Positions 17,496 through 27,381 of a stretch of 64,000 nt of DNA are shown here, one piece after another; the stretch's first letter is position 1, and each line of letters begins with the position of its first letter. This DNA is from Dasania phycosphaerae (lineage in GTDB: Bacteria; Pseudomonadota; Gammaproteobacteria; Pseudomonadales; Dasaniaceae): positions 99,266-163,265 of the forward strand of contig NZ_JAPTGG010000011.1 of assembly GCF_026891035.1 (NCBI RefSeq), read 5' to 3'. The position numbers and the translations under genes are program-made. The notes below the pieces were generated by a model that had not been told where the DNA came from, did no database searches, and was given only the letters and a program-made list of their open reading frames with translations.

Positions 17496-18444
17496 AAAGA
17501 ATATAAACAAACAACATCAAGAATATCCACACCACATCCACAAAGTGCCAATACCAAGCCGAAGCTTCAAAACCGAAGTGGTCGTCTTTAGTAAAGTGGC
17601 TTGCTTTCATGGAGCGCAACCACTGTATGGTTAGCATAATCGCCCCCATACACACGTGAAAGCCGTGAAAACCTGTGAGAAAGAAGAAGGTAGTACCGTA
17701 TATACCTGCCCCTAAAGTTAGGCCTAACTCATGCATAGCCTCTTGGTATTCCACCACTTGGAAGCCAACAAACACAAAGCCTAATATCAAGGTAACACCT
17801 AACCACATATTAAACTTGCTGCGCTGCTCTTCTTTTAAGGCGTGGTGCGCAAAGTGCAAAGTTACCGATGAGCTTAATAATAATATGGTGTTAATGAGCG
17901 GAATATGTGTCCAGTCTACCGTGCCGTCAGCGCCTTTAAAGGTACCGTTGTTGGCTATGGTTTGATTGGCTATGCCCACGGCATCTTGTGGCGTTGTGTT
18001 CATAGGCCAGTTGTATTCAAAGCCCGGCCACAATAGCCCGTTCATGCGGCCCCCTTCACCTTCGCCAGCCAACCAAGGGCCTACCAGGTTGCGCACATAC
18101 CACAGCGTGCCAAACAGGGCGAAGAAAAACATCACCTCTGAAAATATAAACCACTGCATACCAATAACGTAAGAGCGTTTAAGTTGCGCGCTGTTTTTGC
18201 CCGCTAGATTTTCTACTATGGTAGTGCGAAACCACCAAAATAAAACCGCAGAAAATGAAAACAAGCCTACGGTAAAATAGATTTTTGAGTTAGTTGCAAC
18301 ATCTGGATCGCCCCATGACATATCGTTAATCATGCTGGCTGCGCCGAATAAAGTCAGGAACAAACTGATACTGGCGAGAAACGCCAGTGGGCTGCTCTCT
18401 GGCACGTAATAGGTCTCGTGACCGTTATTGCTTTGACCTGCCAT
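17494..18444 (-). CDS. coxC: Cytochrome c oxidase subunit III
   Basis: A 316-residue polytopic protein of the aa3-type oxidase. Seven membrane helices are apparent, with typical segments YYVPESSPLAFLASISLFLT at the N-terminus, SEVMFFFALFGTLWYVRN, LHFAHHALKEEQRSKFNMWL and the C-terminal ASAWYWHFVDVVWIFLMLFV. A loop of about 55 residues around GRMNGLLWPGFEYNWPMNTT is the insert usual in proteobacterial subunit III. It follows cox11 and ends the structural unit at a good terminator. Confidence 0.94.
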   Translation of the reverse strand: MAGQSNNGHETYYVPESSPLAFLASISLFLTLFGAASMINDMSWGDPDVATNSKIYFTVGLFSFSAVLFWWFRTTIVENLAGKNSAQLKRSYVIGMQWFIFSEVMFFFALFGTLWYVRNLVGPWLAGEGEGGRMNGLLWPGFEYNWPMNTTPQDAVGIANQTIANNGTFKGADGTVDWTHIPLINTILLLSSSVTLHFAHHALKEEQRSKFNMWLGVTLILGFVFVGFQVVEYQEAMHELGLTLGAGIYGTTFFFLTGFHGFHVCMGAIMLTIQWLRSMKASHFTKDDHFGFEASAWYWHFVDVVWIFLMLFVYIL

Positions 18445-18535
18445 TTTATTTCTCCGTTTATTCTTTTCTCTTTATGGCTTTCTTTATCTTAGTTAGCGTT
18501 AAGAAAAAAGACCCTTCTTATTGTCATTGATAAAT

Positions 18536-19096
18536 CTATCGCGATGCTACCGAAGGTTTTTTTACCATCTCGGTGACATCAAAAATGGTGTAAGACAAGG
18601 TGATGGTTTTTATGTCGGCGGGTAAATCCCTATCGACTATAAACTGCAGGGGCATTTCTGTTTCAGCGCCGCCCGCTAGGGGTTGCTGGTTGAAACAAAA
18701 ACACTCGGTTTTATGAAAATACTGCGTGGCTCTACCGGGGGTTAAGCTGGGTATAGCTTGTGCCACCATATTGTAGTCGCGCGGATTTTTTGCATAAAAC
18801 ACGGTGCTGTTTATCGCCCCTGGGTGCACTTTTAGCTCGGTCACCGTGGGGCGAAATTGCCAGGGCATTTGATCGTTGATGGTGGCAACAAACTGCACGG
18901 TTACCGTGCGGCTAGTATCAACACCAGCCTCGACCACTTCATAACGCCCACCTGTTTTGCCATTGATACCTAGCTGCTCGCACAGCACGTTATACAAGGG
19001 CACCATCACTAAAGGCACAAAGAACAGCATAAACACTACCGTCGCCACCAATTTGATAACGGTTTTGCTGATAGATGTTTGCTGCTGTTCGGCCAT
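18536..19096 (-). CDS. ctaG: Cytochrome c oxidase assembly protein CtaG/Cox11
   Basis: A 186-residue protein with one N-terminal membrane helix (about residues 10-32, VIKLVATVVFMLFFVPLVMV) and a periplasmic immunoglobulin-like domain. The copper-binding CFCFNQQPL motif, with its paired Cys, lies in FHKTECFCFNQQPLAGG near residue 132. Cox11 supplies copper to the CuB site of subunit I. It lies between coxA and coxC, the usual place. Confidence 0.92.
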   Translation of the reverse strand: MAEQQQTSISKTVIKLVATVVFMLFFVPLVMVPLYNVLCEQLGINGKTGGRYEVVEAGVDTSRTVTVQFVATINDQMPWQFRPTVTELKVHPGAINSTVFYAKNPRDYNMVAQAIPSLTPGRATQYFHKTECFCFNQQPLAGGAETEMPLQFIVDRDLPADIKTITLSYTIFDVTEMVKKPSVASR

Positions 19097-19114
19097 GATT
19101 ATCTTGCCTATGCC

Positions 19115-20674
19115 TTATTTCACATTGGGTGGTGTAGTAAAGGTGTGGTAGGGCGCAGGTGATGGCAGCGTCCACTCCAAACCTTCGGCACCTTCCCATG
19201 CTTTCTCTGCTGGTGCTGGCTTACCGGCTAATATGGTGCGCAGCACGTTAAATAAGAATAGCAGTTGTGAAGCACCGTAGATAAACGCACCTATAGACGA
19301 CATCATATTGAAGTCAGAAAACTGCAGGGCGTAATCGGGTATACGGCGTGGCATGCCCGCTAAGCCTAAGAAGTGCTGCGGGAAGAAGGTGAGGTTAAAG
19401 CCTATAAAGGAGATCCAGAAATGGGCCTTACCCATGCCTTCGTCGTACATTTTGCCTGTCCACTTGGGCAACCAGTAGTATACCGCCGCCGACATACTAA
19501 ACACCGCACCCGCCACCATCACGTAATGGAAGTGAGCAACTACGAAGTAGCTGTCGTGATACTGGAAGTCCACCGGCGCCAGCGATAGCATCACCCCGGT
19601 AAATCCACCTATGGTAAATAGGAAAACAAAACCTAGGCAGAACAGCATGGGGGTTTCAAAAGTCATTGCCCCCTGCCACATGGTGGTAATCCAGTTAAAC
19701 ACCTTCACCCCGGTAGGCACCGCGATCAGCATGGTGGCATACATAAAGAACAGCTCACCGGCTACCGGTATACCCACGGTGTACATGTGGTGTACCCACA
19801 CGATAAACGACAGGAAGGCGATAGAGGCGGTGGCGTACACCATAGAGTCATAGCCAAATAGCGGCTTGCGCGCAAAGGTGGGGATAATCTGCGATACCAC
19901 ACCAAAAGCAGGCAGTATGATGATGTATACCTCGGGATGACCAAAGAACCAGAATATATGCTGGAACAATACCGGATCACCACCACCGGCAGCACTAAAG
20001 AAGGAGGTGCCAAAGTGTATATCCATCAACATCATGGTGACACAGGCCGCCAGTACCGGCATAACCGCAACCAGTAAGAAGGCGGTGATCAACCAGGTCC
20101 ACACAAACAGTGGCATCTTCATATAGGTCATACCAGGGGCACGCATATTCACCACGGTAGCGATGATATTGATAGAGCCCATAATGGACGACAAGCCCAT
20201 TAAGTGGATGGCAAATATAAAATAGGTCACGCTGGGTGGCGCATAGGTGGTAGACAGTGGCGCGTAAAAAGTCCAACCGTAGTTGGGTGCGCCGCCATCC
20301 ATAAACAAGGTTGAAGCCAGCATTAAGAACGTGGGCGGTAAAATCCAGAAGCTCCAGTTGTTCATGCGTGGCAACGCCATATCTGGCGCACCTATCATCA
20401 TAGGGATTAACCAGTTAGCCAGGCCCACAAAAGCCGGCATAATGGCACCAAACACCATCACCAAGCCATGCATGGTGGTCATTTGGTTAAAAAATTCAGG
20501 ATCGACAATTTGTATGCCTGGCTGGAACAGTTCAGCACGTATAACCATGGCGAAAGCACCGCCCAGGATAAACATGGCAAAACTAAACCACAGGTACATA
20601 GTGCCTATGTCTTTGTGATTGGTAGTCGTTAACCAACGTGTAAAGCCTTTAGCAGGCCCGTGATGTGCACTCAT
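19115..20674 (-). CDS. coxA: Cytochrome c oxidase subunit I (aa3 type)
   Basis: A 519-residue heme-copper oxidase catalytic subunit with 12 membrane helices. Visible residues include the heme a His in TMHGLVMVFGAIMPAFVGLA, the CuB His-Tyr crosslink segment WFFGHPEVYIIILPAFGVVS, the CuB His pair in FIVWVHHMYTVG, and the heme ligands in VVAHFHYVMVAGAVFSM. The YI/VxxxE proton-channel pattern (GHPEVYI) marks an A-type oxidase. It couples O2 reduction to proton pumping. It is second in coxB-coxA-cox11-coxC. Confidence 0.96.
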   Translation of the reverse strand: MSAHHGPAKGFTRWLTTTNHKDIGTMYLWFSFAMFILGGAFAMVIRAELFQPGIQIVDPEFFNQMTTMHGLVMVFGAIMPAFVGLANWLIPMMIGAPDMALPRMNNWSFWILPPTFLMLASTLFMDGGAPNYGWTFYAPLSTTYAPPSVTYFIFAIHLMGLSSIMGSINIIATVVNMRAPGMTYMKMPLFVWTWLITAFLLVAVMPVLAACVTMMLMDIHFGTSFFSAAGGGDPVLFQHIFWFFGHPEVYIIILPAFGVVSQIIPTFARKPLFGYDSMVYATASIAFLSFIVWVHHMYTVGIPVAGELFFMYATMLIAVPTGVKVFNWITTMWQGAMTFETPMLFCLGFVFLFTIGGFTGVMLSLAPVDFQYHDSYFVVAHFHYVMVAGAVFSMSAAVYYWLPKWTGKMYDEGMGKAHFWISFIGFNLTFFPQHFLGLAGMPRRIPDYALQFSDFNMMSSIGAFIYGASQLLFLFNVLRTILAGKPAPAEKAWEGAEGLEWTLPSPAPYHTFTTPPNVK

Positions 20675-20683
20675 AGTGGCCTC

Positions 20684-21838
20684 CTATTTACCTTGCTTGA
20701 AGTTGTAGACGTCTATGGGCTGTACCACATCGCCCATATTATTACCGAAGGCATTACGCTGGTAGGTAATGACCGCCGCCATCTCAACATCGTTTATTTG
20801 ACCGCCAAAGGCTTGCATGGCTGTACCCGGTACCCCGTTAACCCCTACATCTAAATGGGTAGCTAAGGCACCGGTAGCTATGGGGCTCTTGGCTATGGCT
20901 TTACCTACACCGCCTTCACCGTTGGCTCCGTGGCAAGCGGCACAGCTTTTGTCGTAAACCTCTTTACCTGCTGCCATTTGCTCATCGAGGCTAAAGTTTT
21001 TACTCATTAGTGCTTTGATTTCGGCAGCCTGTGACTTTTTCTCGTTTAGCCAGTTTTTGTATTCGGCCTCTTCAACTACGTTAACCACTATAGGCATATA
21101 GCCGTGGTCTTTACCGCAGAGCTCGGCACACTGGCCGCGATAGATACCGGTTTGGGTAGCCTTGGTCCAAGTTTCGTTGATAAAACCGGGAATGGCATCG
21201 CGCTTAACCGCTAAGGCTGGCACCCACCAAGCGTGGATTACATCGTTGGCGGTAACCAAAAAGCGTACTTTTTTGTTCACCGGAAGCACCATGGGCTCGT
21301 CTACCTCTAGTAGGTAGTGTTGGCCTTTGGCATCTTCGTTATAAATTTCAGTTTTGCCGGTACGCAGGTTACTGAAGAAGGAGACATTGTCACCGTTAGG
21401 GTCTATGTACTCGTATTTCCACTTCCATTGATAGCCGGTAATCATCACATCTAAGTCCGCATCGTCGGTGTCATACACCTCTAACAGGGTTTTTGTGGCG
21501 GGGAAGGCAATCACAATCAGAATAATGAAAGGCACTACGGTCCAAGCTATTTCTACCGAGGTACTTTCGTGGAAATCGGCGGGTTTAGCGCCCAGTGATT
21601 TACGGTGAGTTAAAATTGAATAAAACATTAGGCCAAAAACAACTACGCCTATCCACACACAGATCCAAAAAACCGTCATGTGTAAGTCGTAAATTTTTGC
21701 ACCGAGTTCAGTAACGCCTGGCGTGAGGTTAGTCTGCCAGCGCTGAGCTTCTTCAGCCCAGGCAGCTGTACCCAGCATGCTGAGTAACATCAGCACAGGA
21801 CTAAGCGCCAGCTTTGAGAGCCGCTTCGCTTGTAAATG
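20684..21838 (-). CDS. coxB: Cytochrome c oxidase subunit II with fused cytochrome c domain
   Basis: A roughly 384-residue subunit II. A signal peptide (MHLQAKRLSKLALSPVLMLL onward, cut near TAAWA-EE) is followed by two membrane helices, the cupredoxin CuA domain (WWVPALAVKRDAIPGF and RGQCAELCGKDHGYMPIVV) and a C-terminal class I cytochrome c (SCAACHGANGEGGVGKAI, CxxCH). The cytochrome c fusion marks the caa3-like form. The open frame extends upstream to TTG 21892; ATG 21856 and ATG 21838 are both possible. 21838 is preferred because a signal peptide begins there and a GGAG lies 9 bases before it. Confidence 0.93.
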   Translation of the reverse strand, partial: HLQAKRLSKLALSPVLMLLSMLGTAAWAEEAQRWQTNLTPGVTELGAKIYDLHMTVFWICVWIGVVVFGLMFYSILTHRKSLGAKPADFHESTSVEIAWTVVPFIILIVIAFPATKTLLEVYDTDDADLDVMITGYQWKWKYEYIDPNGDNVSFFSNLRTGKTEIYNEDAKGQHYLLEVDEPMVLPVNKKVRFLVTANDVIHAWWVPALAVKRDAIPGFINETWTKATQTGIYRGQCAELCGKDHGYMPIVVNVVEEAEYKNWLNEKKSQAAEIKALMSKNFSLDEQMAAGKEVYDKSCAACHGANGEGGVGKAIAKSPIATGALATHLDVGVNGVPGTAMQAFGGQINDVEMAAVITYQRNAFGNNMGDVVQPIDVYNFKQGK

Positions 21839-22214
21839 CATCTCCCGTGTCTCCATTTTATTGTTAATATTGTTCGGCACTCGCCAAACCAATAGCCAAT
21901 AAAATATAGCTATAGCACTAAACCAACTAGGGCTTGCTACTGTTAGTTAAACGCTATGCGCATAACTAACCACCAATTAAGAGATTAAACTGCAATCGCT
22001 TGTGAAATTAGTGTCTTATTGTTGTTATTGGACGACTAAAAAACCACTGTAGAAACCGGTGGAAGCTTAGCTCCACGAGTAACCGAAATGCGACAAAACG
22101 TCGCGATTATAACGAGCTTTTTTGGCATAGGCCAAGTCAAACCTAGCAGAAATCTGATTAAAGTGCAGACAAAGCGATAATTTTTTATTCAAACAGGCTT
22201 AAAAACAGACAGAT
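21839..22214. other. Divergent promoter region of coxB and the MATE gene
   Basis: About 375 bases (part may be the coxB leader). Two small hairpins are visible on the plus strand: GTGGA-N8-TCCAC (22059-22076) and GCGAC-AAAAC-GTCGC (22090-22104), the latter followed some 13 bases later by a T6 run. They could be leader or attenuator structures of the MATE gene, but no known riboswitch pattern was recognised. Confidence 0.4.
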
Positions 22215-23543
22215 ATGCCCTACCACAAAACACTAAACCACAAGATATGGGCTTTAGCCTGGCCCATGATTATTTCCAATCTTTCTGTTCCCTTATTGGG
22301 ATTAGTGGATACCGCGATACTGGGGCACTTGGATTCTGCTCATTATTTAGCCGCTGTTGCCGTAGGCAGCAGCGTATTATCGTTTTTATATTGGGGCTTT
22401 GGTTTTTTACGCATGGGGACTACCGGTTTTGCCGCCCAGGCTTATGGCGCCAATAATGGCCAAGCCAGTCGTCAACTTGTCGCCCAAAGTATGATTATGG
22501 GGGCAAGCATAGGCGCAGTGTTATTAATCACCAGCCCTTGGCTGTTACAACTGGGGCTGACTTTAGTCGAGGCTCCCGCCAATGCCCAAGCGCTGGCCTT
22601 GAGCTACTGCCAAATCCGTATTTTTAGTGCCCCCGCCGTGCTGGTTAACTATGCCATCGTTGGCTGGTTAATCGGCCATCAACAGACCCGCTGGCCGCTG
22701 TTGATTATGCTGTTCACCAATATTATCAATATCGTATTAGACCTGTGGTTTATAGTTGGTTTAAAAATGAACAGCGATGGTGCCGCCTGGGCCACCTTAA
22801 TTGCAGAATACCTAGGCTGTGGCATAGCCCTTTATGTACTCAAGCGACAGCTTGCTCCCATGTCGGGCAGCTTGCAGTGGCCCGCATTGTTAAGTTGGCA
22901 GCACTACCAACAGCTGTTAACCGTTAATCGCCATCTGTTTGTGCGTACCCTAGCACTATTAGCCAGCCTTGCTTTTTTTACTGCCCAGGGCGCGCAACAA
23001 GGCGCAATTGTTTTGGCGGCCAACGCCATCTTAATGCAGCTGGTGATGTTATCGTCCTATGGCATGGATGGCTTTGCCCATGCCACCGAGGCCTTGGTAG
23101 GTGATGCCATAGGTAAAAAAAATCATCGCCGGTTTATTGCCAGCTGCTGGGCCTGCGGCTACTGGGCTGGCTTATCGGCGCTATTATTTAGCCTCACCTT
23201 TTGGCTGTTGGGTGAGCACTTGCTGCCACTATTTAGCTCGCTAAGTGATGTGGTTAATACCGCTAAGCTTTATCTGCCTTGGGTTATAGCGCTGCCGCTG
23301 CTAGCCGTTGCCAGCTACTGCTTGGATGGTATTTTTATCGGTGCCTCACAATCCCAAGCCATGCAATACACCATGCTACTGGCCAGCCTGGTGGTTTATT
23401 TGCCTTGTTGGGCTCTGACTCAACACTGGGGCAACCACGGCCTGTGGTTTGCCTTTGCTGCTTTTAACTTAGCCCGGGGGCTGGGTTTGGCTGCATTTTT
23501 TATCCGTTATAACAAACGTCGATATTGGTACTTGCCGCACTAA
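22215..23543 (+). CDS. MATE family efflux transporter (DinF-like)
   Basis: A 442-residue polytopic inner-membrane protein with about 12 helices in two halves. The opening HKIWALAWPMIISNLSVPLL, then GLVDTAILGHLDSAHYLAAV, is the MATE signature, as is GMDGFAHATEALVGDAIGKK starting the second half. The pattern is nearest to DinF-type sodium- or proton-coupled exporters of cationic or oxidised compounds. It stands between the oxidase locus and an uncharacterised gene on the same strand. Substrate unknown. Confidence 0.87.
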   Translation: MPYHKTLNHKIWALAWPMIISNLSVPLLGLVDTAILGHLDSAHYLAAVAVGSSVLSFLYWGFGFLRMGTTGFAAQAYGANNGQASRQLVAQSMIMGASIGAVLLITSPWLLQLGLTLVEAPANAQALALSYCQIRIFSAPAVLVNYAIVGWLIGHQQTRWPLLIMLFTNIINIVLDLWFIVGLKMNSDGAAWATLIAEYLGCGIALYVLKRQLAPMSGSLQWPALLSWQHYQQLLTVNRHLFVRTLALLASLAFFTAQGAQQGAIVLAANAILMQLVMLSSYGMDGFAHATEALVGDAIGKKNHRRFIASCWACGYWAGLSALLFSLTFWLLGEHLLPLFSSLSDVVNTAKLYLPWVIALPLLAVASYCLDGIFIGASQSQAMQYTMLLASLVVYLPCWALTQHWGNHGLWFAFAAFNLARGLGLAAFFIRYNKRRYWYLPH

Positions 23544-23664
23544 ATAAAAAAGTTTGTTATTTCACTAACACTTTTTGCTAGCTAGGCTAAGGTTTTGTAC
23601 TAGCCTTAGTGATGAGCACAGCAACCGTTCGTTTTTATTTCCCATTAGCCATAGAGGAGGGCGC

Positions 23665-24315
23665 GTGAGCATTAACGCTATACACGAAACCATCGCCATG
23701 GCTAAAGCCCATGAAGCGAAAACCGGCCACTTAGCAAAGCTGTTAGCCGCAAAATGTGATAACAATGTGCACTTGGCCATCAAGCTGCCAAAACAAAATC
23801 CCGAGCAAAGCTTATTGGAGTTTGTAACCGCCTACATAGAACATGCACCGCAATTTTTAGAAGCCGCCAGAGCCATTACTAAACAGGCCAATATAGCCCA
23901 ATACGCTGAGCCTTATTTTAAAGTCGCCGAAGACTTTTTTTTAAAGCCGCCCGAAATTGTTGCCGGCCATGTGGGTTTAGATGAGCTGATGGATGAGGCC
24001 TACTTAGCTCACAGGCTAATCGAAGAGGTGAACGACCGCTTTATGGTTAAGGCTGGCATACCCCTTATTCCCATGGACATGACAGTGTCGAATTTAATTA
24101 TCCACAGTTTAATAGGCGAGCCCTTTGCTAACGAATTAGATGAGGCGGTAGATTACACCGTGCAAAAAGCCATGGTGAATGAGCATTTATACGCTAGCGT
24201 GGCTTTTACCACTTATGCCAAACAACACAAAGCCGATAACTGGCAACAAGAGCGCGAGCAATGGCCCTGTTTAACGGATAATTTGACTATAGGTTTAGAG
24301 TTTAGTGACCGCTAA
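23665..24315 (+). CDS. Uncharacterised helical protein
   Basis: A 216-residue protein I do not recognise. It begins at GTG 23665, which has a strong GAGGAGG ribosome site 5 bases before it; the open frame extends 30 codons further up but without a better start. It is predicted soluble and largely helical, without signal peptide or membrane segment. Segments such as AGHVGLDELMDEAYLAHRLI and GIPLIPMDMTVSNLIIHSLI look conserved-protein-like. It lies 122 bases after the MATE gene on the same strand and is convergent with the MocR gene. Confidence 0.7.
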   Translation: MSINAIHETIAMAKAHEAKTGHLAKLLAAKCDNNVHLAIKLPKQNPEQSLLEFVTAYIEHAPQFLEAARAITKQANIAQYAEPYFKVAEDFFLKPPEIVAGHVGLDELMDEAYLAHRLIEEVNDRFMVKAGIPLIPMDMTVSNLIIHSLIGEPFANELDEAVDYTVQKAMVNEHLYASVAFTTYAKQHKADNWQQEREQWPCLTDNLTIGLEFSDR

Positions 24316-24326
24316 TCACCGTCCAC

Positions 24327-25766
24327 CTAACATTTTTGCTCAGCTTCGCTGGCGATAAATTTACCCAATTGCTGTAATGCCTTAGTGCGTGCCTTGGTCC
24401 ATGGGTGAGCAAAGCTAATACGCAAAAAATGCTGATAGCGTTGCTGGGCCGTAAACAAACGCCCCGGGGTAATAATCACGCCCGCTTTGCGTGCTTGCGC
24501 ATACAGCGACACCGTACACACTGAGGGCGGCAACTCTAACCAAAGTGCTAAGCCTCCTTGCGGATGACTACAGCTCTGTGCCATAGGTAAATGCTGGGCG
24601 ATTAACTGTAGCAGCTGCCTATACTGCTGTTGATATTGCTGACGCTTGGCTCGTAAATGGCGCTCCAAGCCACCTTCCTGAATATAATCACTAAGCCCCT
24701 GCTGCAGGGTTTGGCTGCTGGCCAAGGCGGTGACTAGTTTGAGTCTTTTAACCGCTGCTAGATACTTGCCAGGGGCTATCCAACCTAGGCGTAAATCTCT
24801 GGACAGGGATTTAGAAAAAGAAGAGCACAGCAATACCGAGCCACTGTCATCATAGGAGTAAATACTGCGCGGCCGCAGTGAGCCAAAATAAAGGTCGCCG
24901 TAAATATCATCCTCAATAATGGCAATACCCTGGGCGATGCTCAACGCCAAAATTCGCTGTTTATTTTTTTCTGGCATGCAAGCCCCGGTTGGGGTGGCAT
25001 AGCAGGGCGAGACGATTAAGGCTTTTACCGGCCAATGTTGTAAAGCCATCTCTAAAGCATCGGGGCTAATACCTTCTTCTACCGAGCTGGGTAACTCCAG
25101 AGCCTGCAGGCCTAAGGCCTCTAATAATTGAAAAGCCCCGTAAAACCCCGGTGACTCTATGGCGACTATATCACCCGGCGAGGTGGTGGCCATCAAGGCT
25201 AATAATAGCGCGTGCTGGCAGCCAGCCGTGACTACCAAGTCCTGGCCGGAAACTTTCGCTCCCGCCATAGCCATGCGCTGTGCCAGTTGGGAGCGCAAAG
25301 ACCACAGGCCCATAGGCTCATCATAGTAATCTTGCTCTAGGGCAGACTGCCGCCGCTGGGCCCTAGCTAAACAGCGACGCAATTGCTCATTCGCCAACTC
25401 ATTGGGCTGATCGGGCAGTAAATCAAAAGCCGCCCCTTTAACCATAATATCTAACAGTAATTGATCGGCAGACACCGGGCTTGGTGTTATTGAGGGCTGG
25501 CTTAAGGCTGGTGTACTTAAACCGGCCGCATCACTGGCTGCTGAGGCACAGACAAAATACCCCGACCTAGGCCGCGCCGCGATTAGGCCTTCGGCCTCCA
25601 AGCGACTATAGGCGGTTAGCACCGTGGATTTAGAGAGTTTATGCTGCCGGCAGTATTCCCGCACTGAGGGCAGGCGTTCACCCACCGCCCGTTGGCCACT
25701 GTTGATTTGCTCACGCAACTGGGCCTCAACTTGTTGATAAAGATAAGCGTCTGTGTGTTTAGCCAT
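24327..25766 (-). CDS. MocR-type regulator (GntR HTH plus aminotransferase domain)
   Basis: A 479-residue fusion. Residues 1-75 form a GntR winged helix (LYQQVEAQLREQINSGQRAV, LPSVREYCRQHKLSKSTVLT). Residues about 115-475 form an aspartate-aminotransferase-fold domain with the PLP lysine in LCSSFSKSLSRDLRLGWIAP and the conserved Asp-Tyr loop IIEDDIYGDLYFG. MocR proteins sense PLP or amino-compound ligands and usually control an adjacent divergent gene. CTGTACC repeats in the divergent promoter toward ccoG are its likely sites. The effector is unknown. Confidence 0.87.
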   Translation of the reverse strand: MAKHTDAYLYQQVEAQLREQINSGQRAVGERLPSVREYCRQHKLSKSTVLTAYSRLEAEGLIAARPRSGYFVCASAASDAAGLSTPALSQPSITPSPVSADQLLLDIMVKGAAFDLLPDQPNELANEQLRRCLARAQRRQSALEQDYYDEPMGLWSLRSQLAQRMAMAGAKVSGQDLVVTAGCQHALLLALMATTSPGDIVAIESPGFYGAFQLLEALGLQALELPSSVEEGISPDALEMALQHWPVKALIVSPCYATPTGACMPEKNKQRILALSIAQGIAIIEDDIYGDLYFGSLRPRSIYSYDDSGSVLLCSSFSKSLSRDLRLGWIAPGKYLAAVKRLKLVTALASSQTLQQGLSDYIQEGGLERHLRAKRQQYQQQYRQLLQLIAQHLPMAQSCSHPQGGLALWLELPPSVCTVSLYAQARKAGVIITPGRLFTAQQRYQHFLRISFAHPWTKARTKALQQLGKFIASEAEQKC

Positions 25767-25769
25767 AGG

Positions 25770-25854
25770 GGTACAGTGCCAAAAAAAATGATGGGGACAA
25801 AGGCTTAGCCCGCATACCTGTACCTTAACATATAAGTTTTTTTGAATCTGTACC
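25770..25854. promoter_or_regulatory. CTGTACC repeats, candidate MocR operator
   Basis: GGTACAG at 25770-25776 (inverted) and CTGTACC at 25818-25824 and 25848-25854 (direct, 30 bases apart, about three helical turns). All lie in the 174-base gap between the MocR gene and ccoG. MocR/PdxR operators are typically direct repeats with an additional inverted site, so binding by the adjacent regulator is a reasonable inference. Confidence 0.5.
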
Positions 25855-25940
25855 CAATAGCATCCCCCACCTAGACTAGCGCCACTTTCTGTATTGGCTA
25901 TGCCCTGATAGCCCAGCTTTACAAACCGTGGTGCCTTTTT

Positions 25941-27368
25941 ATGCCCTCAGCTATGCCCCCAGCTCAGCCCTCGTCTAAAACGATAACGCCTAGCCCACAA
26001 GGCAGTGCCTATATAGATCTCTATCAGCCTTATCAAAAGATTTATACCCGCCAAATTAAGGGCTATTACCAGCGGTTACGGCAATACCTATGCGTACCTC
26101 TGCTGCTGGCGTATTTTTTATTACCTTGGCTTTCTATAGATCAACGCCCGGCCATGTTGTTCGACCTCTCGGCGCAACAGTTTCACATTCTATGGGCGAC
26201 CTTTACTCCCCAAGATGGCTATCTGCTGATGCTATTACTCATGCTGGCCGCTTTTGCTTTATTTGCCTCTACGGTGGTGGTGGGTCGCGCATGGTGTGGA
26301 TTCACTTGCCCACAAACCGTATGGACCATGATTTTTATGTGGCTGGAAGAGCACAGCGAGGGCAGCCGCAACCAGCGTATTAAGCTAGACCAACAGCCGT
26401 GGACGCTTAGCAAGCTGGCGCGCAAAACTTATAAACACAGCCTGTGGCTAATGCTGTCGCTGGCCACCGGCCTTAGCTTTGTCGGTTATTTTTATGGCAT
26501 CAAAGCCTTGCTTATAGACCTAAGTCACTTTGCCGCTACCTTAGAAGCCTGTTTTTGGGTGCTGTTATTTACTGTGCTCACCTACCTCAATGCCGGCTGG
26601 TTGCGAGATCAGGTCTGCAAATACATGTGCCCCTATGCTCGTTTTCAATCGGTGATGTACGACCAGGACACCTTGCTAGTCACTTATGATCAAGCCCGCG
26701 GTGAAAATCGTGGCCCCCGTAAAGCTGGCAGCAACTACCAAGCACAGGGCTTAGGTGACTGCATAGATTGCAGCTGGTGTGTGCAAGTGTGCCCGGTAGA
26801 TATAGACATACGCAACGGCCTACAGTCTGAGTGTATAGACTGCGGCCTGTGCATAGACGCCTGTGATAGCGTGATGGAAAAAATGGCTTACGACAAAGGG
26901 TTGATCAGTTTTAGCAGCCAGCGCGCCTCGACAACAGGAATAAAAAAACTATGGCGACCGAGATTAGCGGGCTATTTAATGACCTTTATTATCACCATAG
27001 CCTTATTAACCCATACCATAGTTTCGCGGGTACCCCTAAGCCTGACGATTACACGCGATAGAGGCCCCACACTTTATACGGTAGTCGGTAACAATATAGA
27101 AAATCGATATAGCCTTAAGGTTCATCATAAGGGTCAGGACAGGCAAACTTTTTTAATTAGCATTAACGGTGAGCTAAACTACCGCCTTAAAGGGCCGCAG
27201 CGCATAAGCATAGAAGCGGGCGGCGTATATCAACAGGCCATGCGTATACAATTACCTAAGGACGAATTACAAAAAACCAGCAACCGGTTTACGATTACGG
27301 TGCGCTCGGTGCAAGACCCCACTATTAGCGTCCAAAAAATCAGCACCTTTCTTGGCCCTAGTAAATAA
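25941..27368 (+). CDS. ccoG: Cytochrome oxidase accessory protein CcoG (FixG/RdxA)
   Basis: A 475-residue membrane ferredoxin. Five or so N-terminal helices include the segment VGRAWCGFTCPQTVWTMIFM. Two 4Fe-4S clusters are encoded in DCIDCSWCVQVCPVDIDIR and ECIDCGLCIDACDSVME. A last helix near residue 340 and a periplasmic Ig-like tail complete the family plan. CcoG is implicated in copper reduction for cbb3 oxidase assembly; here it lies apart from any ccoNOPQ genes, which are not in the window. It is divergent from the MocR gene. Confidence 0.92.
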   Translation: MPSAMPPAQPSSKTITPSPQGSAYIDLYQPYQKIYTRQIKGYYQRLRQYLCVPLLLAYFLLPWLSIDQRPAMLFDLSAQQFHILWATFTPQDGYLLMLLLMLAAFALFASTVVVGRAWCGFTCPQTVWTMIFMWLEEHSEGSRNQRIKLDQQPWTLSKLARKTYKHSLWLMLSLATGLSFVGYFYGIKALLIDLSHFAATLEACFWVLLFTVLTYLNAGWLRDQVCKYMCPYARFQSVMYDQDTLLVTYDQARGENRGPRKAGSNYQAQGLGDCIDCSWCVQVCPVDIDIRNGLQSECIDCGLCIDACDSVMEKMAYDKGLISFSSQRASTTGIKKLWRPRLAGYLMTFIITIALLTHTIVSRVPLSLTITRDRGPTLYTVVGNNIENRYSLKVHHKGQDRQTFLISINGELNYRLKGPQRISIEAGGVYQQAMRIQLPKDELQKTSNRFTITVRSVQDPTISVQKISTFLGPSK

Positions 27369-27381
27369 TAGTCTGCTGCCT

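Noticed and set aside
22051..22110. Possible riboswitch before the MATE gene
   Set aside because: Two small hairpins only; no conserved core of a known riboswitch class could be matched.
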